From contig NZ_CH672428.1 of assembly GCF_000152745.1 (NCBI RefSeq), forward strand, positions 1,691,251 to 1,755,250: a DNA stretch of 64,000 nt. The letters are read 5' to 3'. Position numbers and translations under genes: made by a program. A model generated the notes under the pieces. The model had not been told where the DNA came from, did not search any database, and saw nothing but the letters and a program-made list of their open reading frames with translations. This DNA is from Oceanicaulis sp. HTCC2633 (GTDB lineage: Bacteria > Pseudomonadota > Alphaproteobacteria > Caulobacterales > Maricaulaceae). Below, one piece after another: positions 1 through 8,544 of this stretch; the stretch's first letter is position 1; every line of letters starts with the position of its first letter.

Positions 1-1128
1 TCTTCCAGCGCGCGCGGCTTCATGGACAGAAGGTCCTTGCCGATCCAGCTCACTGCGCCCGCGCTCGCCGGCACAAGGCGCAGGACGGCGCGCGCCAGCG
101 TGGACTTGCCGCAGCCGGATTCGCCCACGATCCCGAGCGTCTCGCCTTCCTTGAGCTCGAAGCTGACGCCATCGACGGCCTTCAGCGGCTTGGTCTTTGG
201 AAACAGGCCGCCACCCACCACGACCGGGAAGTGCACCTTCACGTCATCGGCCACCAGAAGCGGCTTGTCCTCGCCGATCGCTTCACGCGGCGGCAAGGCT
301 TCGTGACCCGGCTTGTCAGGCTGGTCAATGCGCGGCATCGCATCCAGAAGCATCTGGGTATATTCGTGCTTGGGAGACCGGAAGATGTCATAGACATCGC
401 CGCCTTCCACGTATTCGCCGTGCTTCATCACCTGCACGCGGTCAGCCATGCGCGCCACAACGCCCATATCGTGCGTGATCAGGGCGATGGCGGCGCCGGT
501 TTCAGCCTTCAGCTCGTCCATGATGTCGAGCACCTGGGCCTGAACGGTCACATCAAGCGCCGTGGTCGGCTCGTCCGCAATGAGCAGGTCAGGCTCACAC
601 AGCATCGCCATGGCGATCATGACGCGCTGGCGCATGCCGCCGGACAGCTCGTGCGGGAACTGCTTCAGGCGACGCGCCGCTTCAGGAATGCGGACACGCT
701 CCAGCCAGTCCAGACACCGCTTGGTGGCCGCCTCGCCGCGCAGATCGGTGTGGATCTTCAGCACTTCCTCAAGCTGGGCGCCCACCCGCATGTGCGGCGT
801 CAGCGAGGTCAGCGGATCCTGGAAGATCATCGTCATGGACTTGCCGCGCACCGCGTTCAGCTTGGACGGCGGCAGATTCAGGATTTCCTGACCGGAATAC
901 CTGATCGAGCCTTCCGCCTTGCCGTTTGACGCCAGCAACCCCATGGCGGCGAGAAAGGTCTGGCTCTTGCCGGATCCGGACTCGCCCACCACGGCCAGGC
1001 ATTCGCCCGGCGAGATTTCCAGATTGACCCCGCGAACGGCGTGAACTTCTCCATCCGGCGTATCAAAACGCACATTGAGATCGGAGACCTGAAAGATCGG
1101 CGCAGTGGTGGCGGACAAGACTATGGCT
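1..1128 (-). CDS. Dipeptide/oligopeptide-type ABC transporter, tandem ATPase (3' end cut by window)
   Basis: ATP-hydrolysing subunit of a peptide- or nickel-type importer, expected on the cytoplasmic face of the membrane. Two nucleotide-binding domains lie in one chain. The first has Walker A GESGSGKS, signature LSGGMRQR and Walker [10 protein letters not shown] linker is followed by a second Walker [10 protein letters not shown]; the rest of that domain runs off the left edge. The DppD/DppF-type fusion (as in YejF or GsiA) is inferred from this order. No ATG fits the frame after the upstream stop; a TTG at 1128 with GGAG eight bases upstream is the best start. It is divergent from the histidine kinase at 1236. 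Substrate cannot be told because the permease and binding-protein genes are outside the window. Confidence 0.88.
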
Positions 1129-1235
1129 CCAGAGGCAGAGACTTCGATGGAAAGTCATGCACAATAGCTATCGTGCGCTTCAACGCCAGCGCGCTCGGCG
1201 CCGTCTGTTCAGGGCGGGCACACCCGGGAGCTTAC

Positions 1236-2210
1236 ATGCCGCCTCGCAGTTTTCCCTCAGGTCTCTCCACACAAACGCTTTTTGATGCGCTGCCGGACCC
1301 CTGCATTCTGCTGAACGCGACCAGCGAAATCGCAGGCTGGAATGCTGCGTTCGAGCAGGAGCGCTCACGCTGTCCGGACCTGCCCAGGCTTTGCGAAGCA
1401 GCCATGCCAGCCAAGCCCGGCCCGTCATTGACCGTGCAGGCGGATGATGGTTCGACCTATCAGGCTGAACTGGCCCCCCTGGGCGCTGACGGCCTGAGAT
1501 TGCTGCGTTTGCAACGCGTCGATCCGGGCGCTCGCCAGATCGAATTCCTGCGCCGCTTCGGCGCCAGCGCCGGGCATGATCTGCAGGAACCTGTGCGCAA
1601 GATGCTCGCTTTCTCGAGCCTCCTGTCAAAGCGCTATGCTGAAGCGCTTGATGCAGACGGCGTCCAGAGTCTGGACTTCATCTCTGACGCCGCCCAGCGC
1701 ATGCGCACCCTCATTCAGGCCTGTCTTGCCTATCTCGAGGTCGCGACACGCCCTCTGAAACACGAGACGGTCGCACTCGACGTGCTTCTGGCGGAGGTCC
1801 TTGAGGCGCAGTCAGACCTCATCAGGACGGCCGAGGCGCATCTGACGGCTGCCTCGCTGCCTGTAGTGAGCGGGGACCCGGCGCTGCTCAAGCCAGTGCT
1901 TGAAGCGCTCATCGACAATGCCCTGAAATTCCGACGTGGGCCCGGCGTGCAGATCGCCATCCACGCAAAGCGTGAAGGCCACCACCACCGGATCGAGGTG
2001 CGTGATGACGGGATCGGCGTTGATCCGGCGCTCGCCGGCAAACTCTTCACCCCGTTCGAGCGTCTGCATCCGCGCGAGACCTATCCGGGCGCAGCCCTGG
2101 GTCTGGCGCAGGCGCGCCTGATCCTCGAACGCCATGGCGGCAAGATCTGGCTCGAGCCCGGTGCGGGTGAAGGGGCCTGCTTCGTCTTCACCCTGCCGGT
2201 TTCAGAGTAA
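1236..2210 (+). CDS. Sensor histidine kinase (phytochrome-like HisKA plus HATPase)
   Basis: Autophosphorylating sensor kinase of 324 residues, with no membrane segment seen, so probably cytoplasmic. Residues about 13-95 resemble a degenerate PAS domain (FDALPDPCILLN, GWNAAFE). The H-box is GHDLQEPVRKM with the phospho-accepting His at 114, the form typical of bacteriophytochrome-like kinases. The HATPase domain has the N-box Asn228 (IDNALKF) and G1 box RDDGIGVD near 256-263. The second glycine-rich box is weak: PGAALGL stands where GTGxGL is usual. The start is the ATG at 1236, preceded by GGGAG at five bases; a longer frame upstream reads through the divergent ABC promoter. No response regulator is adjacent, so the partner is unknown. 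Confidence 0.8.
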   Translation: MPPRSFPSGLSTQTLFDALPDPCILLNATSEIAGWNAAFEQERSRCPDLPRLCEAAMPAKPGPSLTVQADDGSTYQAELAPLGADGLRLLRLQRVDPGARQIEFLRRFGASAGHDLQEPVRKMLAFSSLLSKRYAEALDADGVQSLDFISDAAQRMRTLIQACLAYLEVATRPLKHETVALDVLLAEVLEAQSDLIRTAEAHLTAASLPVVSGDPALLKPVLEALIDNALKFRRGPGVQIAIHAKREGHHHRIEVRDDGIGVDPALAGKLFTPFERLHPRETYPGAALGLAQARLILERHGGKIWLEPGAGEGACFVFTLPVSE

Positions 2211-2219
2211 GGGGAAGGT

Positions 2220-4823
2220 TCAGCCTTCCGCCTTCTTCTCCTCGATGATCAGGTCCATGGAGACCGTGAAACGCTCGTCCGGCGACACGACCGAGGCCAC
2301 GCCTTCAGGTGCGGTTTCAGCGCGGACGATCTCGCCCGCGCTCGTGACGGCCTTGAGGTCTTCCGCTGTCTCGCCGATCAGTTCGGCCACTGCGCCAGCG
2401 CCCTGACCGGAGATGGTCAGCGTGTTGGCGGCGGTCTTCATCGACACCTGGGCTTCGGACTTCACCTTGCGGGCGGCGGCGAGAATCTGGACGAAGGCTT
2501 CGCCCTCCTTCTCGAACGCGCCGGCCGGCGCCTGATCGGCGGCCTTCGGCCACATGCCGCGGGCATGGACAGTGGACGGCATGCCCTCGCGATCGCCGAT
2601 CATCACGTCGTAAAGCGCATCGGTGACGTAGGGAATGAAGGGCGCGAACAGGCGGATCAGCGCATCGGTGGCGTGCCACAGCGTATGGACCGCGGACAGC
2701 TCTTCGCCCTCAGGCTTGCCTTCAAACCGGGTGCGGCGTTTGACGATCTCGAGATAGTTGTCGCAATAGGTGCGCCAGAAGAAGTCTTCCACTTCGCGCT
2801 GGGCGGCGGCGTACTCGTAATTTTCGAACGCCTTGGTCGCCTTGGCGATGGTCTGGCTCAGCTCGCCCAGCAGCCATTGATCAAGCGGATGAGAGATCAC
2901 GCCGCTTTCAATGTCGCCCTTGGGCGTTGTCGGGTTTAGCACGCCATGGCTTTGGGCGCCTTCAAGGCTCATCGCGGCGAGCTTGGCGGCGTTCCACAAC
3001 TTGGTGACCAGACGCTTGCCCTGTTTGAGGGTGTTCGGCGACAGCGCCGTGTCCTGCCCCAGACGCGAGGTGCCGGTCCAGTAACGGACCGGGTCCGTGC
3101 CGTATTCGTCCAGCATCTTGATCGGGTCGATCACATTGCCCTTGGACTTGGACATCTTCGACCCGTCTGACGCCAGGCACCAGCCCGAGATCGCGATATT
3201 GGACCACGGGACGGTGTTCTCGTGATGGAGCGCCTTGACGATGGTGTAGAACGCCCAGGTGCGAATGATCTCGTGCGCCTGCGGACGCAGCGCCATCGGG
3301 AACTGGCGGCGGTGGGATTCGATATCGAGGGCGTAGTCCTCGTTGATCGAGCGGGTGTTGAGCTGCGGGCTGACCGAGGAGGTCGCCCAGGTGTCCATCA
3401 CATCGCGCTCGCCCTCGACCTCATGGGCTTCATAGCCTTGGGGCAGGTCCGTGGTCGGGTCGACGGGCAGCTGGTCCTTGGACGGAACAATGATCTGGCC
3501 TTCCTCTCCCAGACGCTTGGAATACCAGACGGGAAGCGGCACGCCGAAATGGCGCTGGCGCGAGATCGACCAGTCCCATTTCAGACCCTCGACCCAGCTT
3601 TCAAAACGCTGGCGCATATAGGCCGGACGCCAAGTGATCTCGCGACCCTTCTCAAGGATCTGTTCCTTGAAATCGAGGGTGCGGATGAACCATTGCGGGG
3701 TCACGATGATCTCAAGCGGCGCACCGGAGCGTTCCGCGATCGGGATCACCTGATGGGTGGTTTCCTGCTTGAGGACGAGATCGCGCTCGGTGAGCATCTC
3801 AAGGATGGTTTCCTTGGCCTTGGCGGCTTTCAGGCCCGCCAGCGCCGCCATGGTCGCCTTGGCGCTCTCAACATCGAGGCTCGGCCAGTCATCCGTGCCG
3901 ATGGGCAGCTCGTCGATCATCTTGCCCGCCTGGTCGATGACGAGGCGCAAGGGCAGCTTGTGGGTGCGGTACCATTGAATGTCGGTGACATCGCCAAAGG
4001 TACAGCACATCACGATGCCGGTGCCCTTTTCAGGATCGACCGTGTCCTCGGCATAGATCTCGACGGGCACGTTGTAGAGCGGGCTGATGGCGCGCTTGCC
4101 GATCAGTTCGCCAGCGCGCGGATGATCGGGGTGGATCATCAGGCCGCCGCAGGCGCCGATCAGTTCAGGGCGCGTGGTGGCGATGATCGCCGGCTCGATA
4201 TCCTCACCCTCAATGGCGAAGGGAATGTAGTTGAGCTTGCCTTCGCGCTCGGTCTCTTCAACCTCGGCCTGGGCGATGGCGGTGCGGTCGGCCGGGTCCC
4301 ACAGGGTCGGCTCCAGGCGACGCTCCAGCAGGCCCTTGTGATAAAGGTCCAGGAAGGACATCTGGCTGACCGAGCGGCTCTCGTCGGAGATGGTCTGGTA
4401 TTCCCGGCTCCAGTCCACCGACAGCGCCAGACGGCCGAACAGGTCGCGGAATTGCTGCTCGTAAGGCGGGATCACCTCCTTGCAGAGCGCGACGAATTCC
4501 TCGCGCGACATGGTCCCGCCGCGCACCTTCTTCACCTTCTCCACCAGCCGCTCTGTCGGCAGGCCGTTATCGTCCCAGCCGATCGGATAGAGCACATTGC
4601 GACCGCTCATCCGCATGTAGCGGGCCATGATGTCGGCCTGGGTGTAGGAATAGACGTGACCCACATGCAGCGCGCCCGACACGGTCGGTGGCGGCGTGTC
4701 GATCACATAGTCGGTGTCCGCCGGCGCGTTCGGATCCCAGACGAAGGCGTCATCCTTGGCCCAGCGGGCCTGAAGGGCGGCTTCGGAAGCTTTGGCGTCG
4801 TACTTGTTCGGAAACGGTTTCAT
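2220..4823 (-). CDS. valS: Valyl-tRNA synthetase, archaeal/Rickettsia-type
   Basis: Charges tRNA-Val with valine in the cytoplasm. Class I motifs are present: HVGH at residues 53-56 inside TPPPTVSGALHVGH, and KMSKSKGN in the catalytic core. The chain is 867 residues, ending soon after the anticodon-binding domain (EEKKAEG); the long C-terminal coiled coil of ordinary bacterial ValRS is not evident. Phrases such as DDNGLPTERLVEKV and DPVDRTAIAQAEVE-like text match the archaeal-like ValRS known from Rickettsia rather than the E. coli type (family assignment from memory). The start is the ATG at 4823, where the conserved N-terminus begins; the frame remains open 75 codons further upstream but that part is not conserved-looking. 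It is divergent from the crotonase gene. Confidence 0.95.
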   Translation of the reverse strand: MKPFPNKYDAKASEAALQARWAKDDAFVWDPNAPADTDYVIDTPPPTVSGALHVGHVYSYTQADIMARYMRMSGRNVLYPIGWDDNGLPTERLVEKVKKVRGGTMSREEFVALCKEVIPPYEQQFRDLFGRLALSVDWSREYQTISDESRSVSQMSFLDLYHKGLLERRLEPTLWDPADRTAIAQAEVEETEREGKLNYIPFAIEGEDIEPAIIATTRPELIGACGGLMIHPDHPRAGELIGKRAISPLYNVPVEIYAEDTVDPEKGTGIVMCCTFGDVTDIQWYRTHKLPLRLVIDQAGKMIDELPIGTDDWPSLDVESAKATMAALAGLKAAKAKETILEMLTERDLVLKQETTHQVIPIAERSGAPLEIIVTPQWFIRTLDFKEQILEKGREITWRPAYMRQRFESWVEGLKWDWSISRQRHFGVPLPVWYSKRLGEEGQIIVPSKDQLPVDPTTDLPQGYEAHEVEGERDVMDTWATSSVSPQLNTRSINEDYALDIESHRRQFPMALRPQAHEIIRTWAFYTIVKALHHENTVPWSNIAISGWCLASDGSKMSKSKGNVIDPIKMLDEYGTDPVRYWTGTSRLGQDTALSPNTLKQGKRLVTKLWNAAKLAAMSLEGAQSHGVLNPTTPKGDIESGVISHPLDQWLLGELSQTIAKATKAFENYEYAAAQREVEDFFWRTYCDNYLEIVKRRTRFEGKPEGEELSAVHTLWHATDALIRLFAPFIPYVTDALYDVMIGDREGMPSTVHARGMWPKAADQAPAGAFEKEGEAFVQILAAARKVKSEAQVSMKTAANTLTISGQGAGAVAELIGETAEDLKAVTSAGEIVRAETAPEGVASVVSPDERFTVSMDLIIEEKKAEG

Positions 4824-4879
4824 GAGGGCGGACCGATATCTTGGATGAGAGGCGGAAGGGAGGCTGGTCTTAGACGATT

Positions 4880-4895
4880 TTTTGCTGACGCAAAA
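4880..4895 (-). promoter_or_regulatory. Perfect hairpin in the valS leader region
   Basis: TTTTGCTGACGCAAAA is a perfect 6-bp inverted repeat with a four-base loop, about 57 bases upstream of the valS start. It could be an operator or a leader hairpin; no regulator can be named. The remainder of 4824-5047 is a divergent promoter region with no other clear element. Confidence 0.35.
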
Positions 4896-5047
4896 GGCGA
4901 GCACAGCTAGCGTGGCGCCCTGACAATCGCGAAGCGCCCCGGCCAGCCAGGATTGTCCCCAGGCGCGCCGCTTCGAACGGATGATCCGACGCGCCGTCCT
5001 CTCGCTCTCGCGGCAGGCTGACGCAGCGCTTCGATACAGGAAGACCA

Positions 5048-5815
5048 ATGGCTTACGACTATATCGAAACTGTGCGCGACGATGCGGTCCTGACCATCCG
5101 CATGAACCGGCCCGACGCGCTGAACGCGTTGATCCCGCCCATGCTGGAAGAGCTGATCGAGGCGCTCCATCGCGCCGAGAACGAAAACGGTCCTTCAGTC
5201 CTCATCATCGAGGGCGCGGGCCGGGCCTTCAGCTCCGGTGTGGATCTCAAGGTGCTGTCCGGCGCCAAGCCGAAGGCGGGCCGGGTCGGCTCGGTGTTTG
5301 ACGAACCGGCGAGCCGTCTGATGCAGGCCGTGCGCGCCAGCTCCAAACCCGTCATCGCCAAGGTGCATGGCGCCTGCTTCACCGGCGCGCTGGAGTTCGC
5401 GTTGCATTGCGACTTCATCCACACCACCACCGACACCAAGTTCGGAGACACCCACGCCAAGTTCGCCATTCGCCCCACCTGGGGGATGAGCCAGACGCTG
5501 GTGGATGCGGTGGGCCTGCGTCGAGCGAAGGAAATTTCCTATTCCGCGCGGACCTTCACGGGCCAGGACGCCTTTGACTGGGGCCTCGCCAACGCCTGCC
5601 ATGCCGACAAGGACGCGCTCGACGAGGCCGTGGCCTCACTGGCGAAAGACATTGCGGCGAACGATCCTGCGACGGTGGCGGCGTACAAGACGCTGCATGC
5701 GATCGCCGAAACCCATGACGTGCCCGCAGGGATCGCGGCGGAAGGCGCGAAGGAATTTCCCGAAATCACCGATACGCTCAACCGCATTGGCGGGTTCCTG
5801 CGGGTGGTGAAGTAG
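5048..5815 (+). CDS. Enoyl-CoA hydratase/isomerase (crotonase) family protein
   Basis: 255-residue cytosolic crotonase-fold protein that probably acts on an acyl-CoA. The oxyanion-hole segments AFSSGVDLK and GACFTGALEFALHCD are visible. The Glu of the second segment is kept, matching the first catalytic Glu of rat enoyl-CoA hydratase. The second catalytic position is not an obvious Glu: FGDTHAKFAI stands where FGQPEI is usual, as in EchA-type paralogues. True hydratase activity is therefore uncertain, and isomerase or hydrolase activity is possible. The start has AGGAAG six bases upstream. The gene stands alone, divergent from valS and convergent with the lyase gene, separated from it by a double-hairpin repeat. 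Substrate is not predictable. Confidence 0.85.
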   Translation: MAYDYIETVRDDAVLTIRMNRPDALNALIPPMLEELIEALHRAENENGPSVLIIEGAGRAFSSGVDLKVLSGAKPKAGRVGSVFDEPASRLMQAVRASSKPVIAKVHGACFTGALEFALHCDFIHTTTDTKFGDTHAKFAIRPTWGMSQTLVDAVGLRRAKEISYSARTFTGQDAFDWGLANACHADKDALDEAVASLAKDIAANDPATVAAYKTLHAIAETHDVPAGIAAEGAKEFPEITDTLNRIGGFLRVVK

Positions 5816-5823
5816 ATAGCGTC

Positions 5824-5928
5824 AGAATTCCCGGGCGAGCGTAGCGACGACCCGGGACCGCCATCCACGTTAAGCGCCCTATCATGAGGGAGGCCCCGGC
5901 TCTGCGCTGCGCTTGGCCGGGGTTTCAC
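5824..5928. repeat. Double-hairpin convergent-gene repeat, copy A
   Basis: Two GC-rich hairpins: TCCCGGG (5829-5835) pairs with CCCGGGA (5851-5857), and CCCCGGC (5894-5900) pairs with GCCGGGG (5916-5922), the latter followed by TTTC. It lies between the convergent ends of the crotonase and methionine gamma-lyase genes. It is closely similar, in inverted orientation, to the elements at 10371-10469 and 36759-36855. Probably a REP/BIME-like element acting as a bidirectional terminator (inference). Confidence 0.8.
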
Positions 5929-5934
5929 TAAACC

Positions 5935-7134
5935 CTAGGCCATCAACGCCTGTTCCAGATCACCCAGGATGTCATCGGCGTCCTCGAGACCGACCGACAG
6001 GCGCACCAGACCGTCTGAAATGCCATAGAGCGCACGCTCTTCGGCGCTGTAGGCGGAATGGGTCATGGAGGCCGGGTGCTGGATCAGGGTTTCCGCATCC
6101 CCGAGGCTGACCGCGCGTAGCGCCAGCTTCATGGCGTTCATCATGCGCACGCCCGCCTCGAACCCGCCTTCGAGTTCAAAGGCGATCATGCCGCCGAAAT
6201 GTTGCATCTGAGAACGGGCGAGCGCGTATTGCGGCCCGTCCTCGAGTCCCGGATACGCCACCTCGCGCACCTGCGGGTGAGCGCTGAGCCAGCGGGCCAC
6301 GGCGCCGCCGGTCTGGCTATGACGCTCCATCCGCAGGGACAGGGTTTTCAGCCCGCGCAGGATCAGCATGGCGTTGAACGGCGACAGCGCCGCGCCCGTC
6401 ATGTCCTTGAGGCCGTAAAGCCGGACGCGTTCCATCACTTCGGCGGAGCCCACGGCCATCCCGGCCACCAGATCTCCATGACCGCCGAGATATTTCGTCG
6501 CCGAATGCACCACCACATCCGCGCCGCGCTCAATGGGGCGGGTGATGAGCGGCGTGGCGTAGGTGTTATCGACCACGCACATGGCGGAATGCGCGCGCGC
6601 CACCGCGGCGACAGCGGCAATGTCGACGAGCTTCATGGTCGGGTTGGCGGGGGTCTCGAAATAGACGACGCGCGTCTTCTCGCTCATCGCCGAAATCACG
6701 GCGTCGATGTCGCTCATGTCCACATGGCGCACCTTGATCCCGAAGCGCGACAGCCCGTGATTGAGAAAGGCGAAGGTGCAGCCATACAGGGTCTTGTCCG
6801 CCAGGATCTCGTCACCCGGCTCTAGCAGGCTCCAGAGCACAGAGGTGATCGCCCCCATGCCCGACCCGAAGCTGACGCCCGCTTCGCCGCCTTCTAGATC
6901 GGCGATGCGCCGCTCCAGAAGATCCAGCGTCGGGTTTGAGATGCGGGTGTAAAAGTGAGCAGGCTGCTCGCCAGAAAACGCGGCGCCCGCATCCTCGACC
7001 GTTTCGAAGGCGAAGGTCGAGGACAGATGGAGCGGAGGGACCAGCGCGCCCCCTTCTTTGGCCGGTTCATAGCCCGCATGAATGGCGCGGGTGGAGAAAC
7101 CGGGTTTGCGAGTGATTGGCGCTGATCCGTCCAC
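5935..7134 (-). CDS. mdeA: Methionine gamma-lyase (PLP-dependent)
   Basis: Breaks L-methionine into methanethiol, 2-oxobutyrate and ammonia. It is a Cys/Met-metabolism fold-type I PLP enzyme with the Schiff-base lysine in SATKYLGGHGD (K214). The phrase DKTLYGCTFAFLNHG contains Cys119, corresponding to the Cys116 that marks methionine gamma-lyases over cystathionine synthases and lyases. I chose a GTG start at 7134: AGGGAGGA lies seven bases upstream and the product is 399 residues, the family length; an ATG 21 codons upstream lacks such a site and adds unconserved sequence. It is divergent from an Lrp-type regulator, as in Pseudomonas putida mdeA/mdeR, which supports regulation by that protein. 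Cystathionine gamma-lyase remains a less likely alternative. Confidence 0.87.
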   Translation of the reverse strand: MDGSAPITRKPGFSTRAIHAGYEPAKEGGALVPPLHLSSTFAFETVEDAGAAFSGEQPAHFYTRISNPTLDLLERRIADLEGGEAGVSFGSGMGAITSVLWSLLEPGDEILADKTLYGCTFAFLNHGLSRFGIKVRHVDMSDIDAVISAMSEKTRVVYFETPANPTMKLVDIAAVAAVARAHSAMCVVDNTYATPLITRPIERGADVVVHSATKYLGGHGDLVAGMAVGSAEVMERVRLYGLKDMTGAALSPFNAMLILRGLKTLSLRMERHSQTGGAVARWLSAHPQVREVAYPGLEDGPQYALARSQMQHFGGMIAFELEGGFEAGVRMMNAMKLALRAVSLGDAETLIQHPASMTHSAYSAEERALYGISDGLVRLSVGLEDADDILGDLEQALMA

Positions 7135-7234
7135 GTCGTCGTCCTCCCTGACTGACCGGGACAGAATACGCGCGGCGACGCAGCAGGGGCTTGCCATTTC
7201 AGCCTCTCACTGTATCCAGATTGGCAGGATCTGC

Positions 7235-7240
7235 TAAAAT
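7235..7240 (+). promoter_or_regulatory. Putative -10 element giving a leaderless lrp-type mRNA
   Basis: TAAAAT lies directly before the ATG at 7247, inside the small palindrome GCTAAAATAGC. No good -35 hexamer is visible, so the promoter may depend on an activator. Confidence 0.4.
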
Positions 7241-7246
7241 AGCGCC

Positions 7247-7702
7247 ATGGACAGCACGGATCGACGCCTACTCACCGCCCTTCAGCAAGACGGGCGCATC
7301 ACCAATCAGGCCCTGGCCGACCAGATCGGCCTGTCGCCCTCACCCTGTCTGAGACGGGTCCGCGCGCTGGAAGAGAGCGGGCTGATCACCGGCTATGCGG
7401 CGATCCTGGATCGCGACAAAGCGGGCCTGCCCATTACGGCCTTTCTCAGGATCAAGCTCGCCAATCACGCACCGGCGACCGTCGCCGCCTTCGAGAAAGC
7501 CATTCTGCGGCTCGATGAAGTGCTGGAATGCCACCTCACCTCAGGCGCAGAGGATTATCTGCTGCAGGTCGTCGTCGACAGCCAGTCCGGCTATGAACGC
7601 TTCATGCGCGAGCGCCTGCATCCCGTGCCGGGCATCGCCGGCATAGAGACCAGCTTCGCCTTCGGCACGGTCAAGCGCACGCCCGTTCTGCCGCTGGACT
7701 AG
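7247..7702 (+). CDS. Lrp/AsnC family transcriptional regulator
   Basis: 151-residue DNA-binding regulator. Residues 1-60 form the Lrp winged helix-turn-helix (DRRLLTALQQDGRITNQALA, then LSPSPCLRRVRALE). Residues about 65-145 form the RAM/AsnC ligand-binding sensor domain. Such proteins sense amino acids, and the divergent methionine gamma-lyase gene makes methionine or a related sulfur amino acid the likely effector (inference, by analogy with MdeR). There is no Shine-Dalgarno sequence before the ATG. Instead TAAAAT at 7235-7240 ends six bases before it, which would place transcription initiation at the start codon and make the mRNA leaderless. Autoregulation is common in the family. Confidence 0.88.
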   Translation: MDSTDRRLLTALQQDGRITNQALADQIGLSPSPCLRRVRALEESGLITGYAAILDRDKAGLPITAFLRIKLANHAPATVAAFEKAILRLDEVLECHLTSGAEDYLLQVVVDSQSGYERFMRERLHPVPGIAGIETSFAFGTVKRTPVLPLD

Positions 7703-7705
7703 GTC

Positions 7706-8323
7706 CTAGACGGGCTCCAGCACCACAAGCCGGCATTTGTGGACGTGGTAATCCGCCTCGTCCGCCTCGCGGATCTTCGCCTTGCCGGAGGCCTCGAGTT
7801 TCTTGAGATAGTCCGCGTACTTGTCTTCATCCCAGACATCTTCGTGGACGGTCGCAACGATCCCGCCGCCGGGACGGGTGATGCGCACCAGCTCGTCAAA
7901 GCCCTTCGGCCCCACATGGGCGTGGGTGAAGGCGCCGACACAGATGATCGCGTCATAAGCGTTATCGGGATAGTCGAGCGTCTCCGTCATGTCCGCCTCG
8001 CGCAGATCGTCATAGACCTCCTTGCGACGCGCGACGGTAAGCATGTCGGGCGACAGATCCATGCCGTCCACATTCTGATAGCCGCGCTTGTTCAGCTCGA
8101 CCCCGGCCAGGCCCGTGCCACAACCTGCGTCCAGGATCCGGATGGAGGTGTCGGGCAGAAGCGCGCGGAGCTTGTCGCTGGCGACGGCAGGCGCGACATA
8201 GCCCATGCCCTCGACCGTATCGTCATCATAGTTTTCGGCCCAGTCCTTGTAAGCATCCCGCGTTTCTTCAGGATCGCCGCTCAAATTGTAAATTCGATTC
8301 AGAATCTCATTTTCTGATTTCAT
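7706..8323 (-). CDS. Class I SAM-dependent methyltransferase (METTL27/WBSCR27-like)
   Basis: 205-residue cytosolic methyltransferase. Motif I is ILDAGCGTGLAGVEL near residues 63-77, followed by VDGMDLSPDML (motif with the acidic ribose ligand) and a later ITRPGGGIVATV strand. The N-terminal YKDWAENYDDD and GYVAP phrases match the small family related to human METTL27, whose substrates are poorly known (from memory). The 3' end is convergent with and only three bases from the Lrp-type gene. The upstream 220 bases are noticeably AT-rich compared with the rest of the window. Methyl acceptor unknown; a small molecule is more likely than a nucleic acid (inference). Confidence 0.82.
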   Translation of the reverse strand: MKSENEILNRIYNLSGDPEETRDAYKDWAENYDDDTVEGMGYVAPAVASDKLRALLPDTSIRILDAGCGTGLAGVELNKRGYQNVDGMDLSPDMLTVARRKEVYDDLREADMTETLDYPDNAYDAIICVGAFTHAHVGPKGFDELVRITRPGGGIVATVHEDVWDEDKYADYLKKLEASGKAKIREADEADYHVHKCRLVVLEPV

Positions 8324-8544
8324 GACTCTTTCTCGCCCTGCTGCCGGTGCGAATACTTATAGCGGATTCCATGAACTGAATCCAATGAACCCTCTTTGTC
8401 GTTATTTTCTTATAGGTTTTCTCATTTGAAAAATTTTTATATGAATTTTTCTTGTCAGCGGCTTCACCGGATTTGCCGCGGATTTCGCCAGCCCCATGAT
8501 CTGGAAGGGTGACAGCGCCCCGACGCTCGGCTAACGGCTAAGCC
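8324..8544. promoter_or_regulatory. AT-rich divergent promoter region
   Basis: About 220 bases between the methyltransferase and uup starts, with T- and A-runs at 8401-8455 in an otherwise GC-rich window. It contains the inverted repeat GGATTC (8364-8369) / GAATCC (8378-8383). Probably holds both promoters; no named site can be assigned. Confidence 0.4.

Noticed and set aside
3222-4910. Plus-strand open frame of about 560 codons opposite valS
   Set aside because: Shadow of valS; no ribosome site and no recognisable fold.
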